In this document: in pieces, positions 1-10,662 of the stretch | How the letters are laid out: each line of letters starts with the position of its first letter | Position numbering within the stretch: position 1 is the stretch's first letter | Origin: Bryum argenteum | Taxonomy: Eukaryota; Streptophyta; Bryopsida; Bryales; Bryaceae | DNA: 64,000 nucleotides | Reading direction: 5' to 3' | Assembly (NCBI GenBank): GCA_037043015.1 | Contig: CM073329.1 | Coordinates: forward strand, 15,020,648 to 15,084,647 | Position numbers and translations under genes: made by a program | Notes under the pieces: model-generated | Database searches by the model: none | What the model was told of the DNA's origin: nothing | The model's input: the letters and a program-made list of their open reading frames with translations, nothing else

Positions 1-3000
1 GGGCGTGGTAGCCATCCGGCTCCAGCTCCTGAGTATGTTCGCCGTCCGAACAATGGTCGCGGTACTACTATGCCCTCTCCATCACGGCAACCCGGACCTG
101 TCCACAATACTCCCGTTGCTGCTGGGCCCCTTCCATCGCAGCAACTTGGACCTGTCTACAATGCTCCCGTTGTTATTGGGCCCCCTCCATCGTGGCATCC
201 TAGACCTGTTCACAATGTTCCTGGTGCTATTGTGCGTCCTGGACTTGCCCACAATGTTCCCGTTGTTGCACCAGCGGCAGCGTCGCGTCTAAAGACTCCC
301 AATCGAGTGGAGCCTATAGTGGCCACGCGAGGGGTTCATCCAAATGACTTCTCATTTGCAGATGTTCCCCAACTTGCCGACGTGCCTTCGCCTGCTACCT
401 TGTCCACGTTGCCGCAGATGCCCAAAATTTTGAGTCCAGATGCCTTGGAATACGCCCGTGGACAAAACGGTTTTCCTCAACAGCCAGTTGCCGCCCCTTG
501 TGCAGCGAATGTGGCTCCAGCGCTAGATGACGACAAGCCCTTGTATGTAAGCAGAAGAATGTCACGGTCATCGGGAACCGCTTCGCCTGGGCAGTCTGGG
601 AGGACAGAGACTGAATCTGATGAAGGCTCCAGGCAATCAAGCATTTCTCACTCCAGCGTGGCACGAGCATCACGACATCATGAACGCCGAAACTCGAGAG
701 AGGTGACGGTCAAGGGCGATTCCGACTCTGAATCAGAAGGCTCGCGAGACTCGAGGCAAACAAGATTGTTAAAAACAGGGATGGAAAATCAAAGCCGTGG
801 ACAAATTCAGGAGCTCGATGAGCATCCTCAGTATGCGCATGCACCAAGACCTAACTACGGGAGCTACGGTCCTCACCCCGGTCATCAACGCCCTGTGCAT
901 CCGAATGGTGAAAGATCTCACGGAGTTCGGCCTGTGCACATTGTTGGACCTAGACCTGGACCTGGACGTGCTTTTCATGGTCCACCAAGCAACATCCCGA
1001 CTGCACAGATGATCCGTCCACCGGGGCAACGTGTACGGAATGTTTACGAGATGTCTCCTGTTCAACCGCAACAGCAACTGCAGCAACAAGCAGAATTTCC
1101 ACTTGTGCAGACACAAACTTTGGAAGCAGAAAGAGCTGCTCGATTTGGAAGAAATGAACGAGGCGAGCCTTTACAGGTTCTCACAACAATGTTGAAGTGT
1201 TGCATTGTGGTCATTGTGTGGTGTATTTACCTCCATTGCGGTTGTCGCTTAGACAATGGTGGAGACGCGGGTTCCATTACTATTGTCTTTCATTTTATTA
1301 AGGTGTGAAGTTTGATGTGTTGCAGCTTGGAGTATCTCAGTGCGAAGGGAAACCTCCAGCAGCTTTTCCACCTCCAAAACCACGAAGTTTAGACAGTTCC
1401 GATTCTGATTCCGACGCGGAGTCACAAAGCTCAAAGAAGTCTAAGAAGTCTAACGTGTCATTGATCATTGGTGGGCCTCCAAGACCACTTTTAGCGAGCC
1501 GTGGCGTTAGTCAAGACTCCACGCCGCAGCGCACGCCACCCCGAACTCCACCCCAACATGAGTTTGTGCGAGATAAAGGAGAAAGCAGCAGCGAGGACAA
1601 GACTGATGCCCTCCGAGGTCCTTCAAAACGTGCATGTGAGTCCCGACGCGCTCCACAACCCGCATTTGTGTCCCGAGCTGCGCCACAACGTGCATTTGTA
1701 CCAGATGAAGGAGAGAGCAGTTCCGAGGAAGAGGATAATGCTCAAGGTCCTCGACGTGGTGCTCCACAATCAGTTGCGCAAGATGATGGAGATGACAGGG
1801 ACGCGGGGAATGACGATTCTCAACCTGCTGGAGGATTCTCAATCATTCTTGGCATTCAAACTGACAATGGTGATTCAGGTGACAGTGGAGGTGATTCCAG
1901 TGTGCAGCAAACTGTCACTATTGAGAGAACTATTTCTGTGGAGCAGAATGTTTCTGTGCAGCAAAGCGTCGAGATTGAGCAGAGTATTCAGGTGGAGACT
2001 TCGTACCAGCAGTCGGTGGATGTGGAAACGTCGCGCGAGGTGGAGGCTTCACACAGTGAAAGTGTTGAAGTAGAAACTTTGTATGAGGTTGAGCAAAGTG
2101 TTCAAGTGGATCAATCGTACCAGCAAACGACAGAAGTAGAATCCTCGTATGAGGCTTCGTATGAAGTCGAGCGCAGCGTTGAGATTGAGGCATCGTACGA
2201 GACCCAACAAAGTGTAGAAGTGGAAACTTGGTATGAGGTGGAGGCTTCATATGAGCAAAATGTCGAGGTGCAGACTTCTTACGATGTCGAAACCTCATAT
2301 GAGCATAATGTCCAAGTACAAGCCTCTTACGAAGAGAATTACGAAGCAGAAGTGTCTTACGAAGAAAACGTCGAAGTCGAGGCCTCTTATAAAGAGAATC
2401 ATGAGGCAGAGGTTTCTTACGAAGAGAACGTCGAAGTGGAGGCCTCCTACGAAGAGAACTACGAAGCGGAGGAATCATATGAGGAGGAATGCGAAGTCAA
2501 GGCCTCTTATGAAGAGAACCATGAGGCAGAGGTTTCTTACGAAGAGAACGTCGAAGTGGAGGCCTCCTACGAAGAGAACCACGAGGTGGAGGAATCATAT
2601 GAGGAGGAATGTGAAGTGGAGGCTTCTTATGAAGAGAACTACGAGGCGGAGGAGTCATATGAGGAGGAATGTGCACTGGAGGCCTCTTATGAAGAGGAAT
2701 ACGAGGCAGCAGTATCCTATGAGGAGGATCGTGAAGTGGAGGCGTCGCATGAAGAGAATGTTGAAATAGAGGCGTCATATGAAGAGAAGTACGAAACGGA
2801 GGTGTTGTATGAAGAAAATCTCCAAGTAGAGGTGTCATATGAGGAGAATTATGAAGTGGATGCATCCTATGAAGAGAATGTGGAAGTGCAGACGTCGCAC
2901 GAGGAGAATATCGAAGTGGAGACTTCGTACAAGGAGACTTATGAAGTAGAAGTTTCGTATGAAGAAAATGTGACCACCAACATTTCTTATGAGGAGAATT

Positions 3001-5007
3001 ACGGCGTCGATGTTTCTTATACTGAGACACAAGATGTTGAAGTCTCTTACACTGAGACACATGACGTGGAAGTCTCTTACACAGAAACACATGATGTGGA
3101 AGTCTCTTACGAAGAAACACAAAACGTGGAAGTCTCATACCAGGAGAACGTGACCACTACCTATGAAGAGACCACGACAGTTACAGAGCGTGTGACATAC
3201 GAAGAGAATGTGAATGTGGACCAGGAGGAATCCTCTGCTGGAGGTTTTGGTTTGGCGTTGGAGTTAACCTACGATGCACAGGCGGGAGATGATGGTAGGG
3301 ACGATGGCGGAAATCAGATCGAAGAGGACGTTGTGCCAGTGGAACGCCAAGGCCCTCAGAAGCCCAAATCCAAAGGTTTCTCCAAATCAAGCTCTAAGAA
3401 TTCCAAGGGCTCCTCCAAATCGAGTTCCCAATCAAGTTCGAAGTCATCAGGATCCGACTCCGAGGGCGATGACGGCGGTAAACAGAAGCAGAAGTCTCTC
3501 GACGATCGTCATCTTTCTCCTCCGAAGTACAATCCAGACAGGCGACGAGGTCGTCCAACGCATTACGAGTCCAATTACGATGGGGGGGTGTCGCCCAACG
3601 ATCGTGTTTCCAACTGGCTGGAGGAGACAGTTCCAGACGAAAGCATACCTATCCAATCTCGTCCAGTCAGGAGACCTCCTCCCCGCATTGCAAGGCCACC
3701 TCTCGACAGCGTATCTGATCCATCTTATGGTGTTGAAAACTACCCATATGAAGATAACTACGCTGCCAGAGCTCAGTATGGCAATCAATCGCCTCGCGAT
3801 CCAAGGCCCATAAATCCAACTGCAGCTTCTGATTTCAACAACCCACAGTATTCGAGGGCAAGACGTCCAGCGCCTGGATACAACGTCAACGGACCTGAGC
3901 AAGCCATGCCCACCATGTACAATGCACTTGGGTATCCAGAGACTTCAGGCAAGAAAGTGGTGAAGAGTGTCCAAAATGCTATGAAGGGCTTCATGAGGGG
4001 ATTAACTAGTGTTGGACGTAATATGGCGCCAATTGGAGCAGCCATCGCAGGAGAGGCAGCGAGGCAGACTGCTCAATTGGTCACTATCAACGATCAGTAT
4101 GGTCAGTACAATGGGTATGGTGAAGATGCAGGTGAGAACTTTTGTGTGCCCCTCCGATCGTGTGCGCACGGAAGCTATCTAACAAGTTCGTTTTGTCTCA
4201 TAACCTTAAGCAAGAATGTTGCAGTACTCTTCATAATTTACGCGATGTTGGTTCTTGTGTCACACTTAGCTGATGTCTGGACTTTCAGAAAGCATAGATA
4301 AGTCACTGGGATCTCTGAACAAAATACATACATTCTGGAAAATTTCATCTGAATAACTTGATGTACAACTACTTGGAACATTGAAGTTAACTATCAATCA
4401 ACACATTGTACATTGCACAACTTTCAGTACTACTAATTTCTCCAGAAATGTGACACTGTTATTGAATTTTGATGGTTGTGGTGTGGTAGGAGTTGAAGAC
4501 ATTTTGACAAATGCTCTTACAGGAGCAATGGCGACAACAGTGGCAGCATCAGTGGATCCACAAGGTCAATACGGACCTCAAGGCAGGGGTCGAGGGCAAG
4601 GACGAGGTCCTAGAATGGGCCCTGGTGCTCTTGGGAGAGGAGGCCCAAGGCCCGTGGGAGGGCCACCAGGTCCAAGAGGTCCTCCTCGGCCCATGGGAGG
4701 ACCGCCAGGTCCAAGAGGTCCTCCTCGGCCCATAGGAGGGCCACCAGGTCCAAGAGGTCCTCCTCGGCCCATGGGAGGACCGCCCAGAGGCCCTCGAGGG
4801 ATGGGTGGACCACCGAGGGGTCCGCCAGGCATGGGTAGGCCGTCGAGGGGTCCTTCGATGAGGGCTCCATATCCAGGACCCCCGAGGGGTCCTCCTCCCA
4901 TGGGAATGTATCGCGGCGGACCTCCTAGAGAGCCATCACCTATGGGAGGTGGGCCTCCTCGAGGACCTCCACGAGGGCCACCTCGGCCTCCTCCAGTAGG
5001 TTATTGA
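1..5007 (+). CDS. Giant low-complexity protein with acidic decapeptide repeats and RGG/Pro-Gly tail (5' partial)
   Basis: I do not recognise this family. The reading frame is open from base 1, so the 5' end lies outside the window. The exon model is 1..1176, 1326..4131 and 4523..5007. Introns are 1177-1325 (phase 0) and 4132-4522 (phase 1), and the frame is kept across both, giving about 1,488 residues to the TGA at 5005-5007. In order it contains: Pro-rich repeats built on a PGPVHNxPV-like core (bases ~60-290); a Ser/Arg/Gln-rich part; Ser/Asp/Glu-rich acidic clusters; a long acidic array (~1906-3225) whose best units read SYEENVEVEA; a Ser/Lys-rich block (~3355-3465); a Tyr/Pro/Arg-rich stretch; a short non-repetitive segment around KGFMRGL..IAGEAA (~3980-4070); and a tail with GRGRGQGRG then GGPPGPRGPPRPM units. 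Apart from that short segment it looks disordered. No signal peptide, membrane span or catalytic motif is visible. Function is unknown; an RNA-binding or condensate scaffold role is only inference from the RGG tail. Confidence 0.72.
1906..3225 (+). repeat. In-frame acidic tandem repeat array inside the first gene
   Basis: About 1.3 kb (roughly 440 codons) of coding repeat. The first third is degenerate, with a 5-6 residue rhythm (VSVQQ, SVEIEQ, SIQVE, SVDVE). From about 2320 to 2990 it becomes a 30-nt repeat coding SYEEN-xEVEA. The last part switches to SYTETHDVEV-type units. Val, Ala and Tyr alternate with Glu and Ser, as an extended beta-type strand would need, and net charge is strongly negative. 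Frame and period are preserved despite many synonymous changes, so the array is being kept as protein and is not a young slippage product. Confidence 0.85.
4640..4785 (+). repeat. Tandem 39-nt Pro/Gly/Arg coding repeat
   Basis: Three consecutive near-identical units code for GGPPGPRGPPRPM, V or I, followed by looser PRGPP/GMGG repeats up to the stop. The unit sits in the last exon, directly after an RGRG-rich segment. It forms the basic C-terminal tail of the otherwise acidic protein. Confidence 0.8.
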
Positions 5008-8000
5008 ACGTGCGATCATTTCTACTGACTGCAACAGGAATTGGTACTTCGAAAAAAGTTATGTCATAACTAAGATGAATTTCTCTTTACTCAGTTGTGA
5101 TGCCTATGGTGTGTATTTACTTTGGATGTGAAAGGGGAGCTTTTGAGCTCCATTTCACCTTCTGAATAGTACATTACGTTCCAATTGTGCCAATGCTTTG
5201 ATTTTCTTCATTGTCTTGACTCAGACAAACAAACATGTTGTGCTCATTACTGAATTATGCTCACCGTTTCAGAGTTTCATTTATGCCATGCCGAGATGCT
5301 CTGAAGTGAGCTCAAATAACTCCTCTGATTAGCTTTGAAGGAAGTTATGTGTTTGTTGAAGTTAGATAAGAATTTGTTACATGGGTGTGCAGAGATGTAG
5401 ATTGGTTGAATGTAGACACTCTAAGGCTTTCATATATTGTTCTAAGAATTGTTATAGGCGGGATGAAGGAAAGGCTTCAACCATTAGAAAATTTACAGGA
5501 TGCTTATTAGAAGCTTGCTAGAGTACCAGTGCCTTGTGTAACTCTGCAAGAGAACGTCTTGTAAGGGTGTAAATTGCAACTCAGATTAAAGGACGAAGTT
5601 TGAGTTCATGGAATGCCAGGATGTTTACACATGGTTCGTTCATGATGGACACAACTGTCCAGAGTGCAGTATACATATGCATAAATGCTCAAGGCTTGCT
5701 ATTGACTTAAAAGTCATCAATCCGATTCATCTCTAATGATGTACGCTGTCGTCTTTATTGCAAGTTGAATGCCTTATAAGTAAATGCCAAGGTCGCGTAA
5801 GGTGGGTACAACCATCGATGTTAGACTTTTACCTGTATTGTAGGGAGTCTGTGAAAGTCGGAGTCGAGATTGTATCCGAATTGTACAACTATCCGACAGG
5901 AGACACCCATTGCATATAACAATCTTGGAATTCCTCTGTATGAGCGACTTATACTCCCATTTCACAATTGAGGCCAAAACTACACAAATCTACTCAAAAA
6001 ACTCAAGTTCCAAGAAGAACACTGACTGAGAATAAACTATGGTCTGAAGATGTTTGTTACGTATTAGATTTTAATGATCAGTTTTGTGTAAAAATTACCT
6101 GCGCCGTTCTCATTCCACCCAAAGTGAGCGAAAGTAGTCAGTTGGCATTCTGGCAAAAGTGAAGAACAATATTCAGTTGCAACAGTAGCGTATCTGAACA
6201 ACATTTTAGTTGCAGAAAATTCCAGGGATATGCATGAAATGCGAAGTTCATGTTTGTGCAAAAGGGTGTCTTAAAGATGAGAATACATTCAAGTATCGTA
6301 TGATTGCGCGTGCAAGATATGATGCTAGTAAGAAATTCGAACTCAGATATGATATTTCCAATACATTGAGAGCCACCAATGACAACCCTGTTACAATAGC
6401 CACAGAATCACCCACCATCTTGTCTCCCTCCTGCGTGTATTATCCAAGAAGCAATCTACGAAATGCACACAATCATTCCTGTTCAAACGCTATCGTACAC
6501 TGTGTACTGAAAAATTCTATGACCTAAAAACTCTACAAATCCTACCTTTACTGACAACTGTTCCGAATTCATGCTATCCTCTTCACGAGTGGGGTGGCGC
6601 CACATTCATTTATTTTTTCGTGGGCGCGGCGACTCAGGTGGGTGATGGCCACAAACTATGTTCAGTTTGCTGGACGTCGGGCACAAAGGTGATCGATGAA
6701 CTCTAAGAGCACGCACTTGCTGGCGCTCGTAAATCAATCAAAGAGTGTGGAAGGAGGATCTGCCAAGTTTGGAAGCGAAGTCAATTATAACAACACAACA
6801 CTCGTGTTGTCCTTTGTCCGCTTCACACGGGCTTGGTCCACGAGCATGTTCGCAATGCCTTGCGCAGGCACTGGCTTGAGAACTCTTTAAACCTCCCTCC
6901 ACAGTTCGTTCAGGACAACATAGAAAGGTATCGTAAGCACAAGGGAATCAACACTCGAGTCCAGGGGCAAGGAAACAAGCTATAAGAATCACCAATAACT
7001 CTAGGGTAGCAAGATTACCTCTGTTGCCAATTGCATAGCTCTTCGTGGACTCAAAACGTCCCTGCCATGTTTATGTGACTTGTAGAGGGACCACTTGACA
7101 GGATTCTCAGCAAATTCCTTGCGATGTAAAGTCCACAATAAGTATGTATAGGACTCACTTTAAAATGGTGGGACCTATATCTCTAAGTTGAGTGAACAAA
7201 TTTGATTCTACAACAATGGATATTGTATGCCTGGTTTTGAGTGAACCATCTTTGAGCTTCTTAACGCATTTTTTATGCCATTACAAAATGTGAAATGTTT
7301 GCATGATTGACAAGTGTAGCATATGTGGGACTTGGTCAAATTGCAGGTACAAGTTGTTGTACTTATAATGGTACAATTCTGGAACTGTGGGTGGGGTCCA
7401 GAATTCACAATTCGAAATCGCTTGATTACTGGATAAGATAAAGTCATTCTAAGTTATGTCAGTACAATCGAAATACTTTTTTGTTGCTTTGATGATGCTT
7501 TCGATGGCTGTACTGTCAGGAAGTAACTTACAACTGAAGCATGGTTTCTCATATTTTATTTCATATCGCCAAAGACCTGTCAGGAAACATTCAACCCTTA
7601 AAGTCCTCAAAACCACCCTCGTTCAATGCAAGATGAAAATTTTCAACTTTTTGTGTAACCTCAATTATGTAACCCTCAAGATCTTATACCTAACTTGTCC
7701 ATGTATTTGATGATAAAAATGGCATGTGAAGAATAATTGAATGAAAGATGCAAATGGTGAGATAATATCTTAAAATCTAATTTCCAAGTACAAAAAACAA
7801 AACTTGAAAAAAAAAAAAAAAATCTCAATTTTTGGTGAATCCTTGAAGTTCTTGCAATTTTATTTATTTTGGGCAGAATTTGAGAATAAACGAGCATATA
7901 CCGCTGTTTGAGCAGTTTTGGGCCAATTTCAAAGAGTGTTTCAAACCCTGACCATGAATATCTCCTAAAGTATTAGGAACTTTGAAGCAAGAAATGACTA

Positions 8001-8230
8001 CTCAGAAAGGCATGAAAAAAAGGCATGAAAAAACTCTATAGCTTGGAAAAGTTTTCAATTTCATACGAGCTAAATATAGGAAGGGGTTGACCAAACGGCC
8101 CGTTTTGGACTCTTTTTGTTGATAAACAACTTATTGATTCTCTGGGTGGAGGAACAAAAAGTGTTTATCATATGATTTGGTAGCATGTGAAGCTTGGCAT
8201 TTGTTTTCTCGATTAAGAAGGAGTTACTTA
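5008..8230. other. 3' flank and intergenic DNA, no gene seen
   Basis: The first several hundred bases are presumably the 3' UTR of the preceding gene, but I see no decisive polyadenylation site. The rest is AT-rich, with only short chance ORFs lacking domain-like sequence, and an A-run near 7808-7821. I find no RNA gene or recognisable transposon protein here. Confidence 0.6.
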
Positions 8231-8403
8231 GGGTCGCTTTACACTATGGACCATAAAGATGGACCACGGGCTTCTAAAACTTGTGATTGAAGAGTAAAGC
8301 GCTCTTGGTCCTATTTGGCTTGACACTACCTTGAAAAAAGGAGAATGACCACTAACTTTGAGGTCCCCAAAGTATGTTAAATTTTCCATAATGAATAATG
8401 TTT

Positions 8404-8468
8404 TCATGGTCGCCTTGATTGTAGTTGAGTCAAATGCCTCGACTCAACTACAATCAAGGAGACCATGA
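8404..8468. repeat. 28-bp stem hairpin
   Basis: The arms 8405-8431 and 8441-8467 are inverted copies with one mismatch, extended by a T-A pair, around a 9-base loop. It lies inside the Harbinger-like element and could be a foldback remnant or an internal structure of that element. It lacks the bulged, offset form expected of a microRNA precursor. Confidence 0.85.
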
Positions 8469-9260
8469 GGCACAAAACTCATTGATTGGGTAGTGTTCAA
8501 GTATTTAACCCTTAAGCGGGCCGAATGTCGAAAAACGACATTTTGGATGACACCAACTTTGGAGAGCCATAACTTCTTCATCCGGACTCCGTTTTGGACG
8601 AAATCACTTGGGTTGGGTCCCAAATCAAGTCTAGTTTATGTAATGAAAATCTCAGACCCATACAATGAAGTATGAATTAATGGCATGCATTTCAGTGACA
8701 GCAGCCTAGTTTTAGACATTTTTTCCTTTGTAAAATTTAGGGCAGTTTTCACCATTGCAGGGCCATAATTTGCACAAAGAAATTTTTCTCATGGTTTTTT
8801 TTTTTATCAAGGATGCTACTGAGATGAAGGTGAACAACATTCTAATTGGTGACTTTTTCATTGCAATAAGTCTAATGGTAGCATTTTCACTTTAAAGTGA
8901 AAATGGTGAAATTATGTGATCATTTTTGAGTATTAATACATTATGATCTCGCAATCTATGAAGCCTCATGACTCAAATTTTGACCCACATGATGTTCAAT
9001 ATGTCTACGACAAGATTGTACGGTTGAGATTTGGATAACACACTTTTACCTCCACCTATGACAATGCTTTTGAGGATGTGTTCATTTTACTACAAATGAG
9101 TCAAACCATTTAGGGGTTGAAGAGAAGGAGAAAGGATGAAAAAGGGATGTGTAAAAAGAGACAATGATGAGGATTTAAATTTGAAAATTGAACTTAATCT
9201 TGTCCCGGTCCAAGAGTAACCAAGTCAGTCAAAATTTCATTTTTAATCTATCATAGTCAC

Positions 9261-9278
9261 GGCTCTTGGCCAAGAGCC
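9261..9278. repeat. Perfect 18-bp palindrome GGCTCTTGGCCAAGAGCC
   Basis: The palindrome is near the right end of the Harbinger-like element. The flanks GTCA..TGAC extend it imperfectly to about 28 bp (9256-9283). A related string, TGGCTCTTGG, recurs at 9314-9323 just inside the terminal repeat. It may therefore be a subterminal binding motif of the element; this is inference. Confidence 0.75.
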
Positions 9279-9938
9279 ATGACCATGAAAATAATTTTTT
9301 ATTTTCTTTGACGTGGCTCTTGGTTTGTAGTGTAAAGGGACCCTTACCTGAGTGGTAGCATTTGTGTGGGACTGATGGAGTTATATTTCTATAAAGGTTC
9401 AAGAAAAGGTTCTATCTGGGATTCTGGGGAGGTACCTCATTCCAAGCTAAAAAAGTCTGAACAAGACAATCATGCGTTTTGTACTTGGAAAAATTGGAGG
9501 GATAATCAAACATATCCTCTCCAAAAGATGTTGAAAATACACACTGCAAGTTCCTGGCAAATGAGAATAGGATTTGGTCATTCTCCATTTGGAGATTAAA
9601 CAGGGAAATACTGAGAGTTTTTTGCAAATTTTGAGGGAATTTAGGGAGTTAAATCATCACCAACCATGAATTGCACTGCACTGCCTATTAAGGATTTGAG
9701 TATTTGTGCGCTTTTTTGCCGTCTACTACCTGCCCATGTTTTAAAAGTGGCTCCCTTGTGGTACTTCAATCCAAATAAAGTGTGTGAGAGTGTGTCAAAG
9801 TGTGGAATGCTTGAGGGAGGTTGTTTTGAGCGGAAGCTTTGGAGTTGTCCCATTGCAGGAGCTTCGCAGTGCTCATCCTTAACATGCACTTCCTCCCTTT
9901 CCACTAACGATGCTCTCACTCGGACAAGAAATTTAACC

Positions 9939-10309
9939 TTAACCCTTAAAGGTCCTTCCACTCCTCAATGGGCAGCCCGAAATTGGATCTCAGCATCTTT
10001 TGGACTTGGGCAACATGAATAGTGCACTTTTTGAACTTGGGCAGCATGAATGAACCAATCAATGATGAGTTTGCAACCTCCTACAAGGTTTTGTGCAATC
10101 TCAACCTACCTACCACAATCCTTTCAAACCACAAATCACTCATACAAATTGCGATTTGAATTGTAGGATTTCACTTTGTAGATGCATCACAAAAAGGTGA
10201 CCAGAATGATATAAAAAAAAATAAGTGAAAAATTGAGAATCAAAAGAGCTACATGCAATATTTTGTTGGAAAACAGCCTGAGGGGCTGACAGGCGCCTTT
10301 AACGGTTAA
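9939..10309. mobile_element. TTAA-flanked MITE, family A copy 1
   Basis: This is a roughly 370 bp repeat very similar along its length to 10299-10662 and 23462-23831. It starts TTAACCCTTAAAGG and ends in a diverged GCCTTTAACGGTTAA. It has no coding capacity. TTAA at both ends next to CCC termini is what piggyBac-type elements show; the family name is inference. Confidence 0.7.
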
Positions 10310-10662
10310 ACGTCCGTGGGATATGAAACCGTCAGCCCAAATGTGGATCACGACATCTTTGGGACTTGGGAATCATGAATAGTGCACTTTTTGAACTTGG
10401 GGCATCATGAATGAACCAATCAATGATGAGCTTGCAACCTCCTACAAGCGGATATGTACAACTCCAACCTACCCACCACGATCCTTTCAAAAGCACAATA
10501 TCATTCATACAGATTGTGATTTGAATTTCAAAATGACACTTTTTAAATACATCACAAGAAGGTAACGAGTTTGACATCAAAATATAAGTGAAAAGTTAAG
10601 TACAGTGAGAGCTACAGAGCAGAGGAAACAAGCCCCTCTGGCTTGCTTGGGCTGTATTTACC
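10299..10662. mobile_element. TTAA-flanked MITE, family A copy 2
   Basis: This copy has the same orientation as copy 1 and overlaps its last bases: the string TTTAACGGTTAAACG serves as right end of one copy and left end of the next. The interior matches the copy at 23462, including the 'tagtgcactttttgaacttg' segment. The right terminus (…GGGCTGTATTTACCGG) is diverged. Confidence 0.65.

Larger units (their letters stand above)
8231..9343. mobile_element. PIF/Harbinger-like non-autonomous element (1.1 kb)
   Basis: The left end GGGTCGCTTTACACTA and the reverse complement of the right end, GGGTCCCTTTACACTA, match at 15 of 16 positions. Both are flanked by TTA (8228-8230 and 9344-9346), the target duplication typical of PIF/Harbinger and Tourist elements. 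There is no transposase ORF inside. It contains a strong hairpin (8404-8468), an 18-bp perfect palindrome (9261-9278), and from about 8504 a TTAACCCTTAAG sequence that may be a nested TTAA-type element. Family assignment rests on TIR and TSD only. Confidence 0.6.

Noticed and set aside
2233..2769. Alternative + strand ORF of 178 codons and minus ORFs across the acidic repeat
   Set aside because: They are frame shadows of the repetitive coding array and are explained by codon composition. The sense frame continues across both introns.
4578..4901. Minus-strand Gly/Pro-rich ORF opposite the last exon of the first gene
   Set aside because: CCN/GGN codons make both strands Pro/Gly-rich. It is a shadow of the real tail exon.
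8404..8468. microRNA precursor
   Set aside because: The stem is almost perfectly paired with a tiny loop and lies inside a transposon. It is more likely a foldback remnant.
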